Source: Platerodrilus igneus (taxonomy: Eukaryota > Arthropoda > Insecta > Coleoptera > Lycidae). Taken from it: a DNA stretch of 64,000 nt. Positions 35,531 through 48,189 of this stretch are shown piece after piece; the stretch's first letter is position 1; each line of letters opens with the position of its first letter. The notes beneath the pieces are model-generated. The model did no database searches and had not been told where the DNA came from. It worked only from the letters and a program-made list of their open reading frames with translations. Location: assembly GCA_036346225.1 (NCBI GenBank), contig JARFIW010001082.1, forward strand, positions 6,324,001 through 6,388,000. The letters run 5' to 3'. The translations under genes were made by a program, and so were the position numbers.

Positions 35531-38125
35531 TTGAAATTTGTCTTCACCTCTTGTGTATCTTATAAGGTGTTAGTTTTGAATGTCTTTATAGAAATTGGGT
35601 TTTTCACTCAAAAATAATAAAAAATAATAATTTTTAAATTTTTATTGACTTTTAAATAGAAAAAATATAATCTGGGAACATCTATCTTAGGTTGAAATGA
35701 CATTAAATACAGCTGATGTGTCAATCTGAACATTTAGGCAGCCATGTTTGATTACTGTTTTGTTTACTTCATATATTTTATTTCTAAATTTAATTAATTG
35801 GCATTGTATAAAAAGTGTATTTGTATTCTAAATTCTCTTAAATAATTACTTCATCTAATTTAGAATGAAACTAAAGTGTATACCTTTTAAATGTGTCTAG
35901 TAAATTACATAACCTCGCTTTATTCATGTGCTTTTGGATTACTAATTCTTTATGTCAGCATTTTTAGCCATTAATACTTTTATTTACCATTCATTATAAT
36001 TAAAAAAAAGGAAAAAATCCCTTAAAATGACACTAAGTTTAGTTAAAATAATTATTTTAATCCTGAAATTTTTCTTAGTTTATTCTAACTTGTTTTTTGG
36101 GTTATCTTTTTAAAAAAACCGTTGTTTCGATAACCTATATACTATCTTACCTTACTATGATTCTAAAGTGTTCCCTTAACAATCTAAATAATCAACTATA
36201 ACTTACAAATTCCTTCTTAATGAAAATTTTGCTTTTAAATATAGCTTATGCAATTAACTGAGTTTTTAGTATACCTTTTACCTTCTAAAACACTATAGTA
36301 AACTTGATTTCGTTATATCTGCTTCCTTAAACATTACAATAATGAGCTTGATGATAATGTTTTGCATTTAACTTCATTTACTATCCCCTTTCCCTACGAT
36401 GGTTGTTGATAAATTCTCTCGATATAAAAGGAATATTTTAATAATTTAGAATATTGTTTTTTTCTGTACATGTATCGTAGAATATTCATTTTGTGTAGCG
36501 AGTATGATTTTGTTTTGATAGCATATTTTTTAGATATATCGATATTGCAACGCAGCATTTTAAGATCTATTTGGTCTAGGCGAGATTTGTCGTCGAAGTT
36601 GGTTGCTCAGCAGTATGTAAGTCTAGAGGAGACTCATGAAGGGTTGGTCGCTCAACATTACATAAGTCTAGACGAGACTCGTGGTAAGTTTGTCGCTCTA
36701 GCAATTTTATGCGTTGTAAGATATATCTTTTTGTTCTTCAACAATTTTATCCGTAAATCGAATTTTAATTACTGCTATCTCTTCATATATCGATTCAAAC
36801 CACACTAGGTGGCAGGAAATTATCTTTAAAATCGTTTAAGCTTTGCATACATCCAAAAATTTTCACATTTAATTTCTTTAATGGTTTACCTAATGTTTTT
36901 GTTCTTGTTGTGAATTTGTTAACTTTACCTATTCGTTTCATTCTTTATACAGCACTTACCTTCTACACGTTTAACTTATTTACCTTAAACTAACTATCTC
37001 TTTACTACCTGCTGACTTCCCCTTGAACTTATTGTTAGGCACATATCCGCTTATTGTCTAGATCCCCCAGTATAACTCTGTCGCTTCATTTAATTAATCC
37101 TTGCACCTTTTCTACATCATATTATTTTGTTTTCAGTATTTATCTTACATCGTTTAATTTTGTGGTGATTGTCGTAACTTTGGTTGCAATAACTCATTGA
37201 ATTTTTATGATTGGTTTTAAATGATGTTGAGTGGATGCTTTTTTCTTTGGGCTCACATAGGAGCCGCGGCCTATGCCATTGTAAGAAATAATCCATGTTT
37301 GCAGTTGTAAAAAACTAGGAGTTTCTATTCTATGCTTTTTCTTCTGAATTATTACAGTCGCCCACTTTATCCTATATCATTACTTGCTTGTCCTTCTACT
37401 AACTCATCATAACATATAAACATTTTTTGTTGTTTTTTATTGAACTTCGTGGTGAGGTGCTATCTCTTTTTATTGATATCTTATCGAATTCTCAGTTGTT
37501 TTAGCATATTGGGACAGTGCGTCTGTATTTAACTGCTTATATTTAGACATTCTAGTGTGTGTATGGCGTTACCGTTTTTAAAAATTACCTTGCAACAGTT
37601 GGTTTTTTGTGTGAAGGTATCTGTAGTGATACTTTTAAGTTGTTGTTTCAACTTTTGTCTGATTTTCTTATCGTAGTGGATGCACTTGTTAGGAAAATGA
37701 TTGTACTAGTTCCCTTAAGAATCTCGTAATTTTTTAACTTATGATGTATCTTAACTTGTCTGATTAATATAGCAGGTGGTCCTTCAGACCGACCTGTGTT
37801 TAATAGGGACAACTATCTACCTTCTCTCGGACGCTTGTCCAAAAACTCTACTTTTTCTTATCCTGCTGTCTCCGTTTCTGCTTTATCTTTCATTTGGTAG
37901 GCCTGTTCTTGTCCCGGAACACCCATCTACCACATAAGAGTGATTTTTCCCTCACTCCTATGTTAAGGCTTTTAGGAGCCACTCTATCTTATATCTTTGG
38001 GATGGACGACGAAATGGCTTGGTGAGCTGGGGAATTCTACGCTATATCTTTAATGTATGTAGTCATAGCGTGCCTTAGCGTGCTGGTACGTTTTGGATCC
38101 ACCTATTGTTATCTAGTTTTATCCC
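35531..38125 (+). other. Internal non-coding region of the LTR element
   Basis: T-rich and without long frames, apart from 36470-36808. In that frame a 15-residue unit is tandemly repeated (LVAQQYVSLEETHEG, then LVAQHYISLDETRGK, then FVAL). Differences between units are conservative, but no domain is recognised. Confidence 0.6.
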
Positions 38126-38257
38126 AATATCTTTATCTTACCTATTATCTTTGATAATAACTTGAGCTTAATATCTTTATCTTACCTATTATCTTTGATA
38201 ATAACTTAAGCTTAATATCGTTATCTTACTTATTACCTTTGATAATAACTTGAGATT
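38126..38257 (+). repeat. Three tandem copies of a 44-bp unit
   Basis: The unit starts AATATCTTTATCTTACCTAT and contains CTTTGATAATAACTTGAG. The third copy has several changes. Confidence 0.9.
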
Positions 38258-38285
38258 TTGCATTATCTTTTTTGTTTTCTTAACG

Positions 38286-38783
38286 TTTGGTATTTATGAT
38301 CAGACGTAGGAATTATTTTTTGAATATTGAGTGAAGAAGCTAACCTGATGGTAGCGATGTAATTTGTTAGGTTAGTAATGTAAGAAATTAGTAAGATGGT
38401 ACTGTTGGTAAATTTTTTAATTCACAACCATGCCATGAACAAGTTTTGATGTGTATTGTTTATGAAACCAGAGTACCAGTACATAAAAAATTTGCTAAAG
38501 TGCATAGTAACTTGCTCTTTTGGACATTTTGAAATTTGGTATTTATGATCAGACGTAGGAATTATTTTTTGAATATTGAGTGAAGACGCTAACTTGATGG
38601 TAGCGATGTAATTTGTTAGGTTAGTAATGTAAGAAATTAGTAAGATGGTACTGTTGGTAAATTTGTTAATTCACAACCATGCCATGAACAAGTTTTGATG
38701 TGTATTGTTTATGAAACCAGAGTACCAGTACATAAAAAATTTGCTAAAGTGCATAGTAACTTGCTCTTTTGGACATTTTGAAA
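38286..38783 (+). repeat. Tandem duplication, period 249 bp
   Basis: The segment beginning TTTGGTATTTATGATCAGAC at 38286 repeats at 38535 with only a few changes. This suggests a duplication younger than the divergence of the LTRs. Confidence 0.93.
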
Positions 38784-39195
38784 TTTGAGCATTTCTTGCC
38801 AAAGAAAAAACAGTTGAGATGCAATGCTTATGTGCGTGTGCACTCTAAAACTGTATTGTTAGTTTTAGTTATAGTATATATGTTAGGCGACTTGTTGCAT
38901 TTATTCTAGTTTTAGTAGTGTTTCGTGCTCTCCGACAATTTTGTGCTATCGATTATAACTGCGCCACATTAAAGACTCGTGTGTGCACTTATAAATGTAG
39001 TTCAAAAACAATGGGGCTACACATTCCGTTTCCTGGTAAATCGTAAGACGTATTATCGGTTGAAAAAACCAGGTGGCGCCTAAAATAAACGTTTTCTAGA
39101 ATTTAAGTTAGGGTTTATGTAGGTTAGTTAGGATTTAGATTTTAAGCTTTTACCGTGCTTTTTAAGATTTTTTTCTTTTATGGCTTTGTCGCGAT

Positions 39196-39834
39196 TGTTA
39201 CATGCCAAAAATTGGCATTGCACACTTTTTAATTTGTGAGTGAATTCGCGCCAATGTTTTAAAAGATGGACTTGTGCATTTCTGTCACTTCGGACAGTTG
39301 CGTCGGCGCAAGAGAATGCGCAGACGTGGAGTGAGGAAGTGCGCGGTTTCCGACATGACAATTATTAGCCAACGAGACGTCGAACAGTGAGGTTTATCGG
39401 TGTCGTGCCTTTGTCTTTTCTCTTTCAGATAATGTAGGTTTCCCTTTATCTCTTATCATTCCTTACCTGGTTATTCCTATCGTACCGCTACAAAGAAGAG
39501 GAAGACAAATTAATCTGATTTCAACAATGGCTAACCCGAACCACGCCCAACAACAACGAGATCAATGGAAATAATCAGCACGGCTCCTGCCGCAAGAATA
39601 ACCGCAAGGTCGTGAGGAGCTCCACATTTTTTAGTGAGTACATTTTATCTTTTTCTTTAGGGCGCCTCTTGTATCACTGTAAACATTTTTGGTATGTGAT
39701 ACAATTTGAGACGCAATTATGACGTAATATCTTGTTGCGCAATATTATGTACGTTTTAGTATGTGTTGCCAACTATCGTAGTGGCTCTGACACGTGCGTG
39801 CGGGACTATAACGGTTATACCTTAGACTATAACA
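39196..39834 (+). repeat. 3' LTR
   Basis: Second copy of the long terminal repeat, TGTTACATGCC to ACTATAACA, followed by GATT. Confidence 0.9.
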
Positions 39835-39838
39835 GATT

Positions 39839-40968
39839 AACAAATTCACATTCGTGGTCAATACTCTGAAAATCATTTAAATACAAAATAAATAACAACG
39901 GTCCTATAACACTTCCTTGAGGGACACCATTTCTTACTAGCACTGAACTAGATATTGAATTTCATACTTTCGTTTTTTGTCTTCTATTTGACATGTAGTC
40001 ATCCAACCATTTTATCACTGTTCCACCAATGCCATAGTGTTGTAACTTAGTCAATAATAATTGTCTGTTTATTGTCTCAAATGCTCTTTTAAGGCCTAAG
40101 AAAACAGCAAGTATATACTCATCTTGATCAATGTATTGCTTCCACTTACTAAAAGTTAGCTGAATAGCAGTTTCACAAGAGTGCTTAGATCTAATACCCG
40201 ATTGATTACAATCCAATAACTGGTTACTGTCCACGTAGTTTATTAATTGGTTATATACAGCAATTTCTAATATTTTTTCAATACAAGGAAGTGTGTATAT
40301 TGGCCTGTATTCGCTTGCTAATGTGGTGTTTTGAACTTTAGGAATAGGAATTACTGTACTACATTTTAGCTTGCTTGGAAAATTGCCAGTTCTTAAGAAG
40401 GAGTTGACCAGATGAAGAAGAACATGCCCAATTGCAAAGGTTACCTTAATTACTTTTGTGTTTACTGTATCTAACCAGTTACACTTGTTAGGTAGATTAT
40501 GAACAATTTTTTTTATATCATGTAAGGCTAACAATTTAAATTCAGTAAATTTGACATCGTGGCTACGTAATGGGTTTAGTCGATATAGATTATTAGAGTC
40601 TGGGATACTCCTTACAATATCGTCAATGCTGTTCACAAAGTAGTCATTTAAATGTTCAGCTATATCCTTTTGTTCTCTCATAATGATTTTATGGTGATTA
40701 TTTTCAAATTGTACTCTTTGTATGTCACAATTATTTTCTTTATTACTAACCAACATTTTTAATATTTTCCACATTTTAGTGCTATCTCTTTTGTTATTGT
40801 CAATTTGTTTTTCATAAACTTCTTTTTCTTTCCTCTTCAATAAATTAACAAATTGATTTCTACATGTTTTATAATCTTTCCAGTGTACAGCACATTTATT
40901 GAACTTGAATTTTTTATAAGCAAAGTCCCGTTCTTTAGCTTTGGCAACGCTCTTCATTGTCATACCAC
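39839..40968 (-). mobile_element. LINE family B, 5' part (linker and RT N-terminus)
   Basis: Open frame 39962-40963 on the minus strand. A lysine-rich linker is followed by RT blocks: STVIPIPKVQNTTLASEYRP, IYTLPCIEKILEIAVYNQL, then DCNQSGIRSKHSCETAIQ and AVFLGLKRAFETINRQLLL. At 39840-39960 VRNGVPQGSVIGPLLFILYL and LNDFQSIDHECEFVN lead into the YADD segment on the far side of the LTR element. The upstream endonuclease is missing, so the copy is 5'-truncated next to a gypsy fragment. Confidence 0.87.
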
Positions 40969-40984
40969 TTTAAACAGTTATGCA

Positions 40985-41345
40985 AACTCCGATTCTAGGA
41001 AATATTTTGTTACTGTCTACTAGACTAATAAGCCGGTTCAATTTGAAGTAGATTCAGGTGCGGGGTTTACATTAATTCCTGAAGATGTGTTCAAAAAATT
41101 AGAATTAAATGTATCCTTAATGCCAACCGAAGTTTATTTCTGTGCTTATATGAATGATGTATTCCTACCAACAGAGAAGATTACTATACGCGCAGTATAT
41201 AACAAATGTAGTTCCACTGAAGAAATTTACATCGTTCCAGCAGGTTGCCCAGCTATTCTTGGACGGATCTGGATCTGTCATCTAAAAATTAAATTAGAGA
41301 AGTTAGACGACAAGATGAATATCACTTTAAAAAATGAATGCTTGT
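40985..41345 (+). pseudogene. gypsy aspartic protease fragment
   Basis: The frame contains VQFEVDSGAGFTLIPEDVF. The D-S-G-A box is the active-site signature of retropepsin-like proteases, here processing the retrotransposon polyprotein. CPAILGRIWICHLKIKLEKL near the end matches the C-terminal protease region. The 41087-41347 stretch is open, but an in-frame TAG lies at about 41020. RT and RNase H that should follow are missing, so a large deletion joins this directly to the integrase tail. Confidence 0.8.
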
Positions 41346-41489
41346 AATACCACTATTGACTCTGTGGAAGCAGTCTTAAGTAAGTACTCAGAAAGTTTTG
41401 AACAAAGAATTGGATGTATTCCAAATTAAAAAGTGTCGCTGAAGTTACGTAAAAATGTCCAACCTGTTTATACAATAGAACGGTCTAGC

Positions 41490-41872
41490 AGAATGCTCAG
41501 TACCAACTCTAAAAGAGTGGGTAAAAGCATTGGAAGAAGACCCAAGGCAATTGCACATCAAAGTGCAAGAAATTCTATTCCGGTATCGTTACACACCATT
41601 AGCTTGTGGAAAATTTCCAGCAGAATTATATTTACAAAGACAAAAAGGATTTAAATTAGATGCCATTCAACCTTATAAACCATTTCCTAACTCTCCATCA
41701 AACCATTGTGTACGATCAATTAAAGTGGGGGAGAGGGTTCAATCAAGACAGTTCTCAAGAAATAAACACATATGGTTATTTGGTACGGTTACTAAAAAAG
41801 TAGGTGTTTTACACTTCCTGGTATGGTTGGACTCTGAACGTGTGGAAAAATGACATATTGACCAACTAAGAT
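41490..41872 (+). pseudogene. gypsy integrase C-terminal region
   Basis: Contains ILFRYRYTPLACGKFPAELY (end of the integrase core), then RSIKVGERVQSRQFSRNKHI and WLFGTVTKKVGVLHFLVWLD (the C-terminal SH3-like/GPY-type domain), ending at HIDQLR. One TGA interrupts just before HIDQLR. A Pro/Ser/Thr-rich stretch follows up to the polypurine tract. Confidence 0.82.
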
Positions 41873-42137
41873 GGACATTAGTTGGAAAAGGTACTTTGCA
41901 AACTCCAACAGAAGAACGGCCTTCAATCAGCCGTGTGCCTCTCTTAAAAGATCAAAGATGCAACTCTGGAATATCAGATGCTACCAGAACCAGTTCCAGA
42001 AGTTGTGCCGCTACTGCTACAAGAAACTCCACTGCTTCGACGTTCATAGCGCCAACTTCGGCGCCCTTGTCATTTGCAAGACTATATATACTATTATTGA
42101 TTATTTAAAATTAAGTGTTCCTAAAAGTGAGGGGGAC

Positions 42138-42330
42138 TGTAATAATTGTACATAAAATGTAAGTACCTGCGGTCAGTTATTGCTATAGTTACGATGCAAT
42201 TAAGGTAATAAAAAGAAAGAGATTCAGCAGGTACAAGTTGACAGATAATAATTTGTATAAACAATTTAGCTTGTAATTTTATCATTAAATGTATTCCAAT
42301 ATTTGATATTGATTATTTTTATCGGCTACA
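42138..42330 (+). repeat. 3' LTR of the gypsy element (193 bp)
   Basis: A purine tract, AAAAGTGAGGGGGA, lies immediately upstream. The LTR runs TGTAATAATTGTACATAAAA to ATCGGCTACA. The related solo copy is at 31202-31391. Confidence 0.85.
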
Positions 42331-43010
42331 ACCGATATAGCAATTATTTTAATTATTCTTATTAATAACGGCAACGACAGTAAAAACTAGTGTAGTCTTT
42401 CAATAATCGTATATGCAATTTACACTAAGTAGGAGAAGTTTTTATATTTTTAATATGGCTGATTTTGCTTTGAATATTATACTGAAGTGTCAAATTTGAT
42501 AATATTTAAGTGGCATTTTTTATAAAAGTATCCTCTGGCGGATGCTTACTAAAAATAGTTTAAGAAATTTCTGATTTGTTGCATACAATGAAGCTTATAT
42601 TGCACAAAATAATTGAACGGTTTGGGCCTGCAAACACAATGGTTTAGCTATCTTAGGTCGTAGATTGTTTACTCGTTGAATAGAACAAAATCAATGTTTC
42701 CAAAATATTATACAAAAAAATTAAGTATTAACCTGTGGAAAATATTGCAGCTTCCTGGGTTGTATCATTAATAAAAAAAGTTAGTACACAATTTAGTCAG
42801 TATCTAAATTTTTTCAAAAATATTGAACCAAAACACTTCTCAAATATATAAATTACTCTGCTCCTTACGATATACTCTTGCAACTAATCCTAAATTGTTA
42901 GTTCACTTACTAAAAAGTTAAAACTACAAAGAAATTAATTAAAAATTTAGAAGAAATGAAATTAATAAAAAAAAACAAGCACAACAACATGTTGTTATGG
43001 TTTTTATAAG
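42331..43010. other. Unassigned AT-rich sequence
   Basis: No gene or repeat is recognised. Confidence 0.5.
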
Positions 43011-43014
43011 TATG

Positions 43015-43960
43015 TAACTCGTCTTTAAAACTAATAAGTGGCCAATTCTACAAACAGAGCTACGAAATGGTGATGGGAAGTCCACTATCACCATCCTTAA
43101 TAGTAATATATTCATGGAAAACTTCCGTTTTTAGATATTCTAGTTAGCAACAACGATACAACAATTAAGACGTTGGTCTACAGAAAACCAGTGCACACAA
43201 ATAGATACTTACACTTCGAATCAAACCACCCACGCAGTGAAACGAGGAAGTATCAAAACCATGTATGATAGAGCAAAATTAATATAATTAAACGAAGAAA
43301 TTTTAGAGAAAGATAGAGACCTAATCAGATATACACTAATAACAAACAACTATCCTAAAAGAATAATAGAGAAAGAAATGAATAAAGTCCCAAAAAATAA
43401 ATAAGAAGAAAATAGAAACAACGATACGCATCAAAAATGCTCTCAATACCCTACATAAAAGGATTCTCTGAAAAATCTAAAGAATAGGAAACACATTCAA
43501 AATCAAAACAGTAATTAGAACCAACAATACACTAAGAACACAATTAACCAAAACAAAACCCAATACAAAATTCAAAAAACTATCTACAAAATACCGTGCG
43601 AATGTAACAAGTTTTATATAGGGGAAAGTTCCAGAGCATTTGAGGTTCGATTAAAAGAACATAAAACATATAAAAATAGAAATTTTGAAAAATCCATGCT
43701 TTACCAACATGCATGGGACTCCGGTCATAAAATAAAATGGGAGGATCCAAAAATTATTGGCAAAGAAGAAAACCGCCAAAAATGCAAAATCAAAGAAGCT
43801 GCTTATATAACCCTACATAAAAATAACTGCATAGCAAACGAATCCGTGACTTTCAGTAAACAATTGATTTCATTACTAAAAGAAATAACAAATGAAAATC
43901 AAATACTCGGAATATCTAGGTAGCATTGCAAGTTTTTCCTGGGTTTTTCTTGCGATATTA
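43015..43960 (+). pseudogene. Penelope-like element, RT C-terminus and GIY-YIG nuclease
   Basis: The RT end shows GQFYKQSYEMVMGSPLSPSL near 43040, then FRFLDILVSNNDTTIKTLVY and RKPVHTNRYLHFESNHPRSE to about 43240. A decayed linker follows. The GIY-YIG domain starts near 43585 with IYKIPCECNKFYIGESSRAF and continues EVRLKEHKTYKNRNFEKSML, then YQHAWDSGHKIKWEDPKIIG. The frame 43696-43923 is open to its stop. The RT plus GIY-YIG order is diagnostic for Penelope-like retroelements. The 5' half is missing. Confidence 0.9.
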
Positions 43961-44364
43961 ACATGAAATGCAGCCTACATACGTGATTTCTATTTTTTAT
44001 TTATTTATAATAAAACATGTATGAATCACTGACGTGAATAACAATTTGTCAAATACAATAAAAATATATTAGAATATACAAAAAAAAAAAATCACCAAAA
44101 AGATGGAAATTATATTATAAATCTTCGGAGGACAACCTTAAAGAACCAACTGAAGCTAAAAACTCAGGTATTGTGTAGAAAGCATTTTATAATAAGAACC
44201 TTTTTATATTTAATTTAAATTGATAAATAGGCAAATCTTTTATGCTAGAATGAAGTGCATTATAAAAAATACAGCCAAAGTAGTTAGAACCATTTCTGCT
44301 CCTACTTAGCCTATGGTAAGGTACAACCAATTTTCCCTTGTTGCGAGTGTCAAAGTGATGAATA
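43961..44364. other. Penelope downstream flank and LINE C 3' region
   Basis: Contains an A13 run near 44079-44091 and, from about 44200, sequence continuous with LINE C. The LINE's 3' end and any tail repeat could not be placed. Confidence 0.4.
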
Positions 44365-46975
44365 TCAGTGTTGTGTTGATATTGAAAGATGTTTTTTTAT
44401 GTAAAGCAGACATTGTAAAATAAACAGACAAGGCAAAGTTAAAATTTTAAATTTTATAAAAGATGCACGGCAGTCATCACGGAACCCAAGGTTGGACATA
44501 ATGCAAACAACTCTACGTTGAAGCTTGAAAACCCGAAGGGAGCCGCTACAATGACCCCACACAATTATAGCATATGAAATATGACAATGGAACATGCCAT
44601 GATAACATGACAGTAGCACATTAGGTGAATGTGATCTTACCAAAGAGTTTATGAGATAAATAGTTCGGCAAAGTTTTTTGCATAGCAGATCACAGTGGGT
44701 GTCCCAACTTAATTTGCTATCCAGGGTAATACCGAGAAAACTAGCTTCTTGCTCCTTTGAAAAAGAATCCCTTTTTAATGAAAAAATTATTTGTTTGGTT
44801 TTATCCCTATTCAGGGCAAGTTTGTTATCATTGAACCATGATTCAGTGAGGCATAAAGATGTTGTACTGTCAGCTACCAGTTGAGCCATATTATCACTCT
44901 TATTATATAGAGTGGTATCACCTGCATAAAGGACAACATCACACTTGTCTTTTAGAAAAAAAGGTAAGTCGTTAATAAAGCATAAGAAAAGAAGCGGACC
45001 GAGGATGGAACCTTGAGGAACACCAGAAAAAACCTCACACATGCTGGACAATTTGCCTTTGTAAAAAACCCGTTGAGACCTAGCAGTCAGATATGAAGCA
45101 ATTAGCTTAATACTATCTTCATCAAAATTTAAACCTTTTAATTTGTTAACTAAGAGGGCATGATCAACACAATCGAAAGCCTTAGTCAAATCACAGAATT
45201 TAACGGCAAGATAACTACCCTCCTCAAAAACATCTGAAATTTTATTTACTAATTTGACTAATGCATCACTAGTAGATAATTTTTTCGGGCTTGAATTGCT
45301 CAGCACAAAACAAACTATTATTTTCAAGATAAGAAGTAATTTGAGTATTTAATATACATTCAAAAACTTTCGAAAAAGTGAGTAAAAGAGAAATAGGACG
45401 ATAGTTCTTAATATCAAACATACCCTTTTTATGAACAGGGATCACTTTTGCTTGTTTTAGAATATCAGGGAAAACTGCTTTCTTTATGCAAATATTAAGT
45501 AATTTGGTTAGTGGAATAAGAATACTGTTGATAACTGATTTAACTAAAGAGATGTTAATATTAAACAAATCCTTCGATCGGGAATTCCTCATCACTAAGA
45601 TAACATCTCGTACGTAGTTGAAAGAAACTTCTTCAAAATCGAAAGAGGGTACCAAACCAGAGAAACAATGTGTATAAGTAGTTGTGGTACTGGTGTTAGT
45701 ATTAGATAAATTGGATAAGATTTCTGCAACAGAATCAATAAAAGAATAGTTAAAGTCATCGGCTGAGAAACGAGTGTTCATATCATTGGCTCTATTTTTA
45801 GAATCTTTGAAATTATTAATCAAATCCCATTTTCTTTTATTATTATTTTTAGCTCTAAGAATGTAGTTGTCATAGGCATTAATTTTAGCATTTTTGAGTG
45901 CATGACGATAAGCATATTTTAACTTATTAACATGCAGTTTGAGTTCTGCACTAGGAAAAGCATCATAGAATTCAACATGAAGTAAGTAATTATCACGCAT
46001 CTTTCGTAGGTCATCCGTAAACCAATTGACAACTATTTTGGAACAGCTATTCAATATCCTTAAGTGTTTGATAGGAAAACATAGATCAGCTGCAGAAGCA
46101 ATTATAGACATAAAGTTAGAAAATTTGTCATTAATGGACAGACTATTATCATCAATAAAGTTCCAGTTAACTAGTTGGAGATGATTAAAAAATTTATATT
46201 TCCCATATATTGTATCAGGTCGATAAGATTTATGATGATTAACAACTTTAACATTATCGTTAAAATTTAATTGAGTGGCAAGGCCGAAATGATCAGACAA
46301 GCCAGTCTTAACCACTCTACAAAGAGAGATGGAATATTGGTAAAGATTGTATCAAGACAATGAGAAAGACGAGTAGCTGTTTTATTAACAATGTACAAGC
46401 CAAAGGAAAGAAAAAAATCAATCAGTGTTATAGCTGCTTTCTCAGTAGATTCAAAATGTACATTAAAATCACCACAGACCAAGAGGTGAGACCTAAAAGG
46501 CAAACCAAGGCGCTTAAATACTCTGTGAAGCGTTTCACAAAATATGTCAATTGATCCCTTATTAGGGGATCTATAAATAGTAATAATAGTAAGATTGATA
46601 CGATTAAAATGTATTGCACATAATTCAGCATGTAACTCAATTGAGTATTTATTGATCGACTCCAACACATTAGGAGTGGCGTAAAATTTCTCATCTACAA
46701 AAATAGTCACTCCTCCCCAAGAAAATTTAGATCTGACAAAGCTAGATATAGGTACCAAATTATTAATTTTAACAAAATGTAGAGCATCATTCTTTATGTT
46801 CACTTCAGTTAAACATAATGTCACATTTACTTTTATTAGAGATAAAAAATGCTTCCATGTCATTAATTTTATTGCTTAATGATTGAATATTCAAACAAAA
46901 AATATTCAAGGTTGAGACCCCTGGAGATTTACGAAGTTTATCCTCATGTATTTTATTAAAAACTGATTTGTCATA
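44365..46975 (-). pseudogene. LINE C ORF2: APE endonuclease and RT
   Basis: Read on the minus strand. The endonuclease start STLNIFCLNIQSLSNKINDM (about 46920-46865) is followed by a frame break, then the frame 46267-46863 (IDIFCETLHRVFKRLG, HLLVCGDFNVHFEST). After a second frameshift comes 45269-46315, with GLSDHFG and IPVHKKGMFDIKNYRPISLL. After a third, 44365-45327 has CEVFSGVPQGSILGPLLFLC. The catalytic box is LYAGDTTLYN, with Gly in place of the first Asp of YADD. The C-terminal LSCYHGMFHCHISYAIIVWG segment is intact. CR1/Jockey-like in layout; inactive. Confidence 0.88.
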
Positions 46976-46977
46976 GT

Positions 46978-48170
46978 TTATTGAAAACCCCTACTCTGAG
47001 CCTGATTACTTTTGAATCTAAATGGCTTGACAATCACATGATTACCCCATAAATTATTTGACAATATTTTACTTACATGTAAATTATTTACACCGATTTT
47101 AAAAGACTTATAATTGTTAAATTTGGTAGTTAATTCAACACAAGATGAAGCTTCAATGCTGTTTTTACTAAGAAATCCCAAGATATCTTCGTTATTAAAT
47201 TTAGGATGTACTCTAGATACAAAAATAAATCTGGATTTTTCAACTCCTTGTATGTCCGAGTCTGCGTTATTACCATAAATTAATAAGTTCTTATTATTTT
47301 TATTGAGGTTAGAATTTAAAGAGGTGTTCTTAGAAGTCGGCTTATTTAAGTTAGCAGGTCTCAATTTATTAACAGGAGCTGTAGAACAAAGTGGTTTTTC
47401 CAAATTAGATAATGAGGCAGAATCTTGAGTGTCTAAATTAATAATTGTATTCATAAGTTGCCCTTGAACTTTTGCTAATTCCGGTAATGCAGTCAACAAT
47501 TCACCATTGTTATTGACAACAGTAGTTGTTCTGGCGGGATATGAGTCACCCACATGTTTATTATGTGTATTTAGCTTTTTAAATTTATCTATTCGGACTG
47601 CCATATTTCACAAATCATCATTGCAAGTAGCTTTAGCGACGGCAACCGCATTAGTTGAATATGACGCATCCATTTGCTTACTATGTTTAAGATCAGAGTC
47701 AAAGTGCATTGAACTTGAACTTTCACTTGTACGAGATCTACGCGGCGCACATGTAGTCAAAACCGGTTGATCACAGTTTAGCTGAGCCTTAAATGAATCA
47801 TTTTGTAATTGTAGTATAACAATTTTCTCCTTTAATAGTGCAGCGTTTTCGTGCAGTAAACAAATTTCATTGCGAAGTGAAGATATCAGTTGTCTTTGAA
47901 TATCACAAACCATATTAGGAGCCAAATTTTCATTGGCATCTGGAATGGCGGAAAAAGCCGAAATAGAATCGATTGTGTTAATACAACAATTAACATTGGA
48001 TTCATCAACAAAATGCAGCTTTTTTTGCTCAGCACAACTTCTGTGGAAACTGCTTTGCACATTTTGCATAAAACACATTTAGGGCCACCGGAAGCTCCCC
48101 TAAAGCACACTTTACAAATAATTTTATTGGAGTCATCAACACGCGACCCGTCTTTGTCGGACATTTTTAA
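46978..48170 (-). pseudogene. LINE C ORF1 (PHD-like finger, coiled coil)
   Basis: The N-terminus (ATG 48162, MSDKDGSRVDDS) has CKVCFRGASGGPKCVLC. After a frameshift near 48075, FHRSC completes a C2-C2-HC PHD-like finger of the kind found in CR1/Jockey ORF1. A leucine/glutamate coiled coil follows (SSLRNEICLLHENAALLKEK), then a Ser/Thr-rich linker. A single TGA at 47608 separates it from the in-frame downstream part MAVRIDKFKKLNTHNKH. The C-terminus (RFIFVSRVHPKFNNEDILGF) resembles an RNA-binding fold. ORF1 ends a few bases before ORF2. Confidence 0.78.
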
Positions 48171-48189
48171 CTTACTTAATTTATACACA

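Larger units (their letters stand above)
34868..39834 (+). mobile_element. Non-autonomous LTR retrotransposon (LARD-like), 4967 bp
   Basis: Inserted into LINE B between the codons of the RT catalytic region. It has two LTRs of 648 and 639 bp, a 4-bp GATT duplication, TG...CA termini and a primer binding site. The internal 3.7 kb has no gag, protease, RT or integrase on either strand. I see no obvious polypurine tract before the 3' LTR (it ends GGCTTTGTCGCGAT), which is unexplained. Confidence 0.85.

Noticed and set aside
39128..39361. Gag-like ORF crossing the 3' LTR
   Set aside because: It is antisense to the element set by the PBS and has no zinc knuckle or capsid motif.
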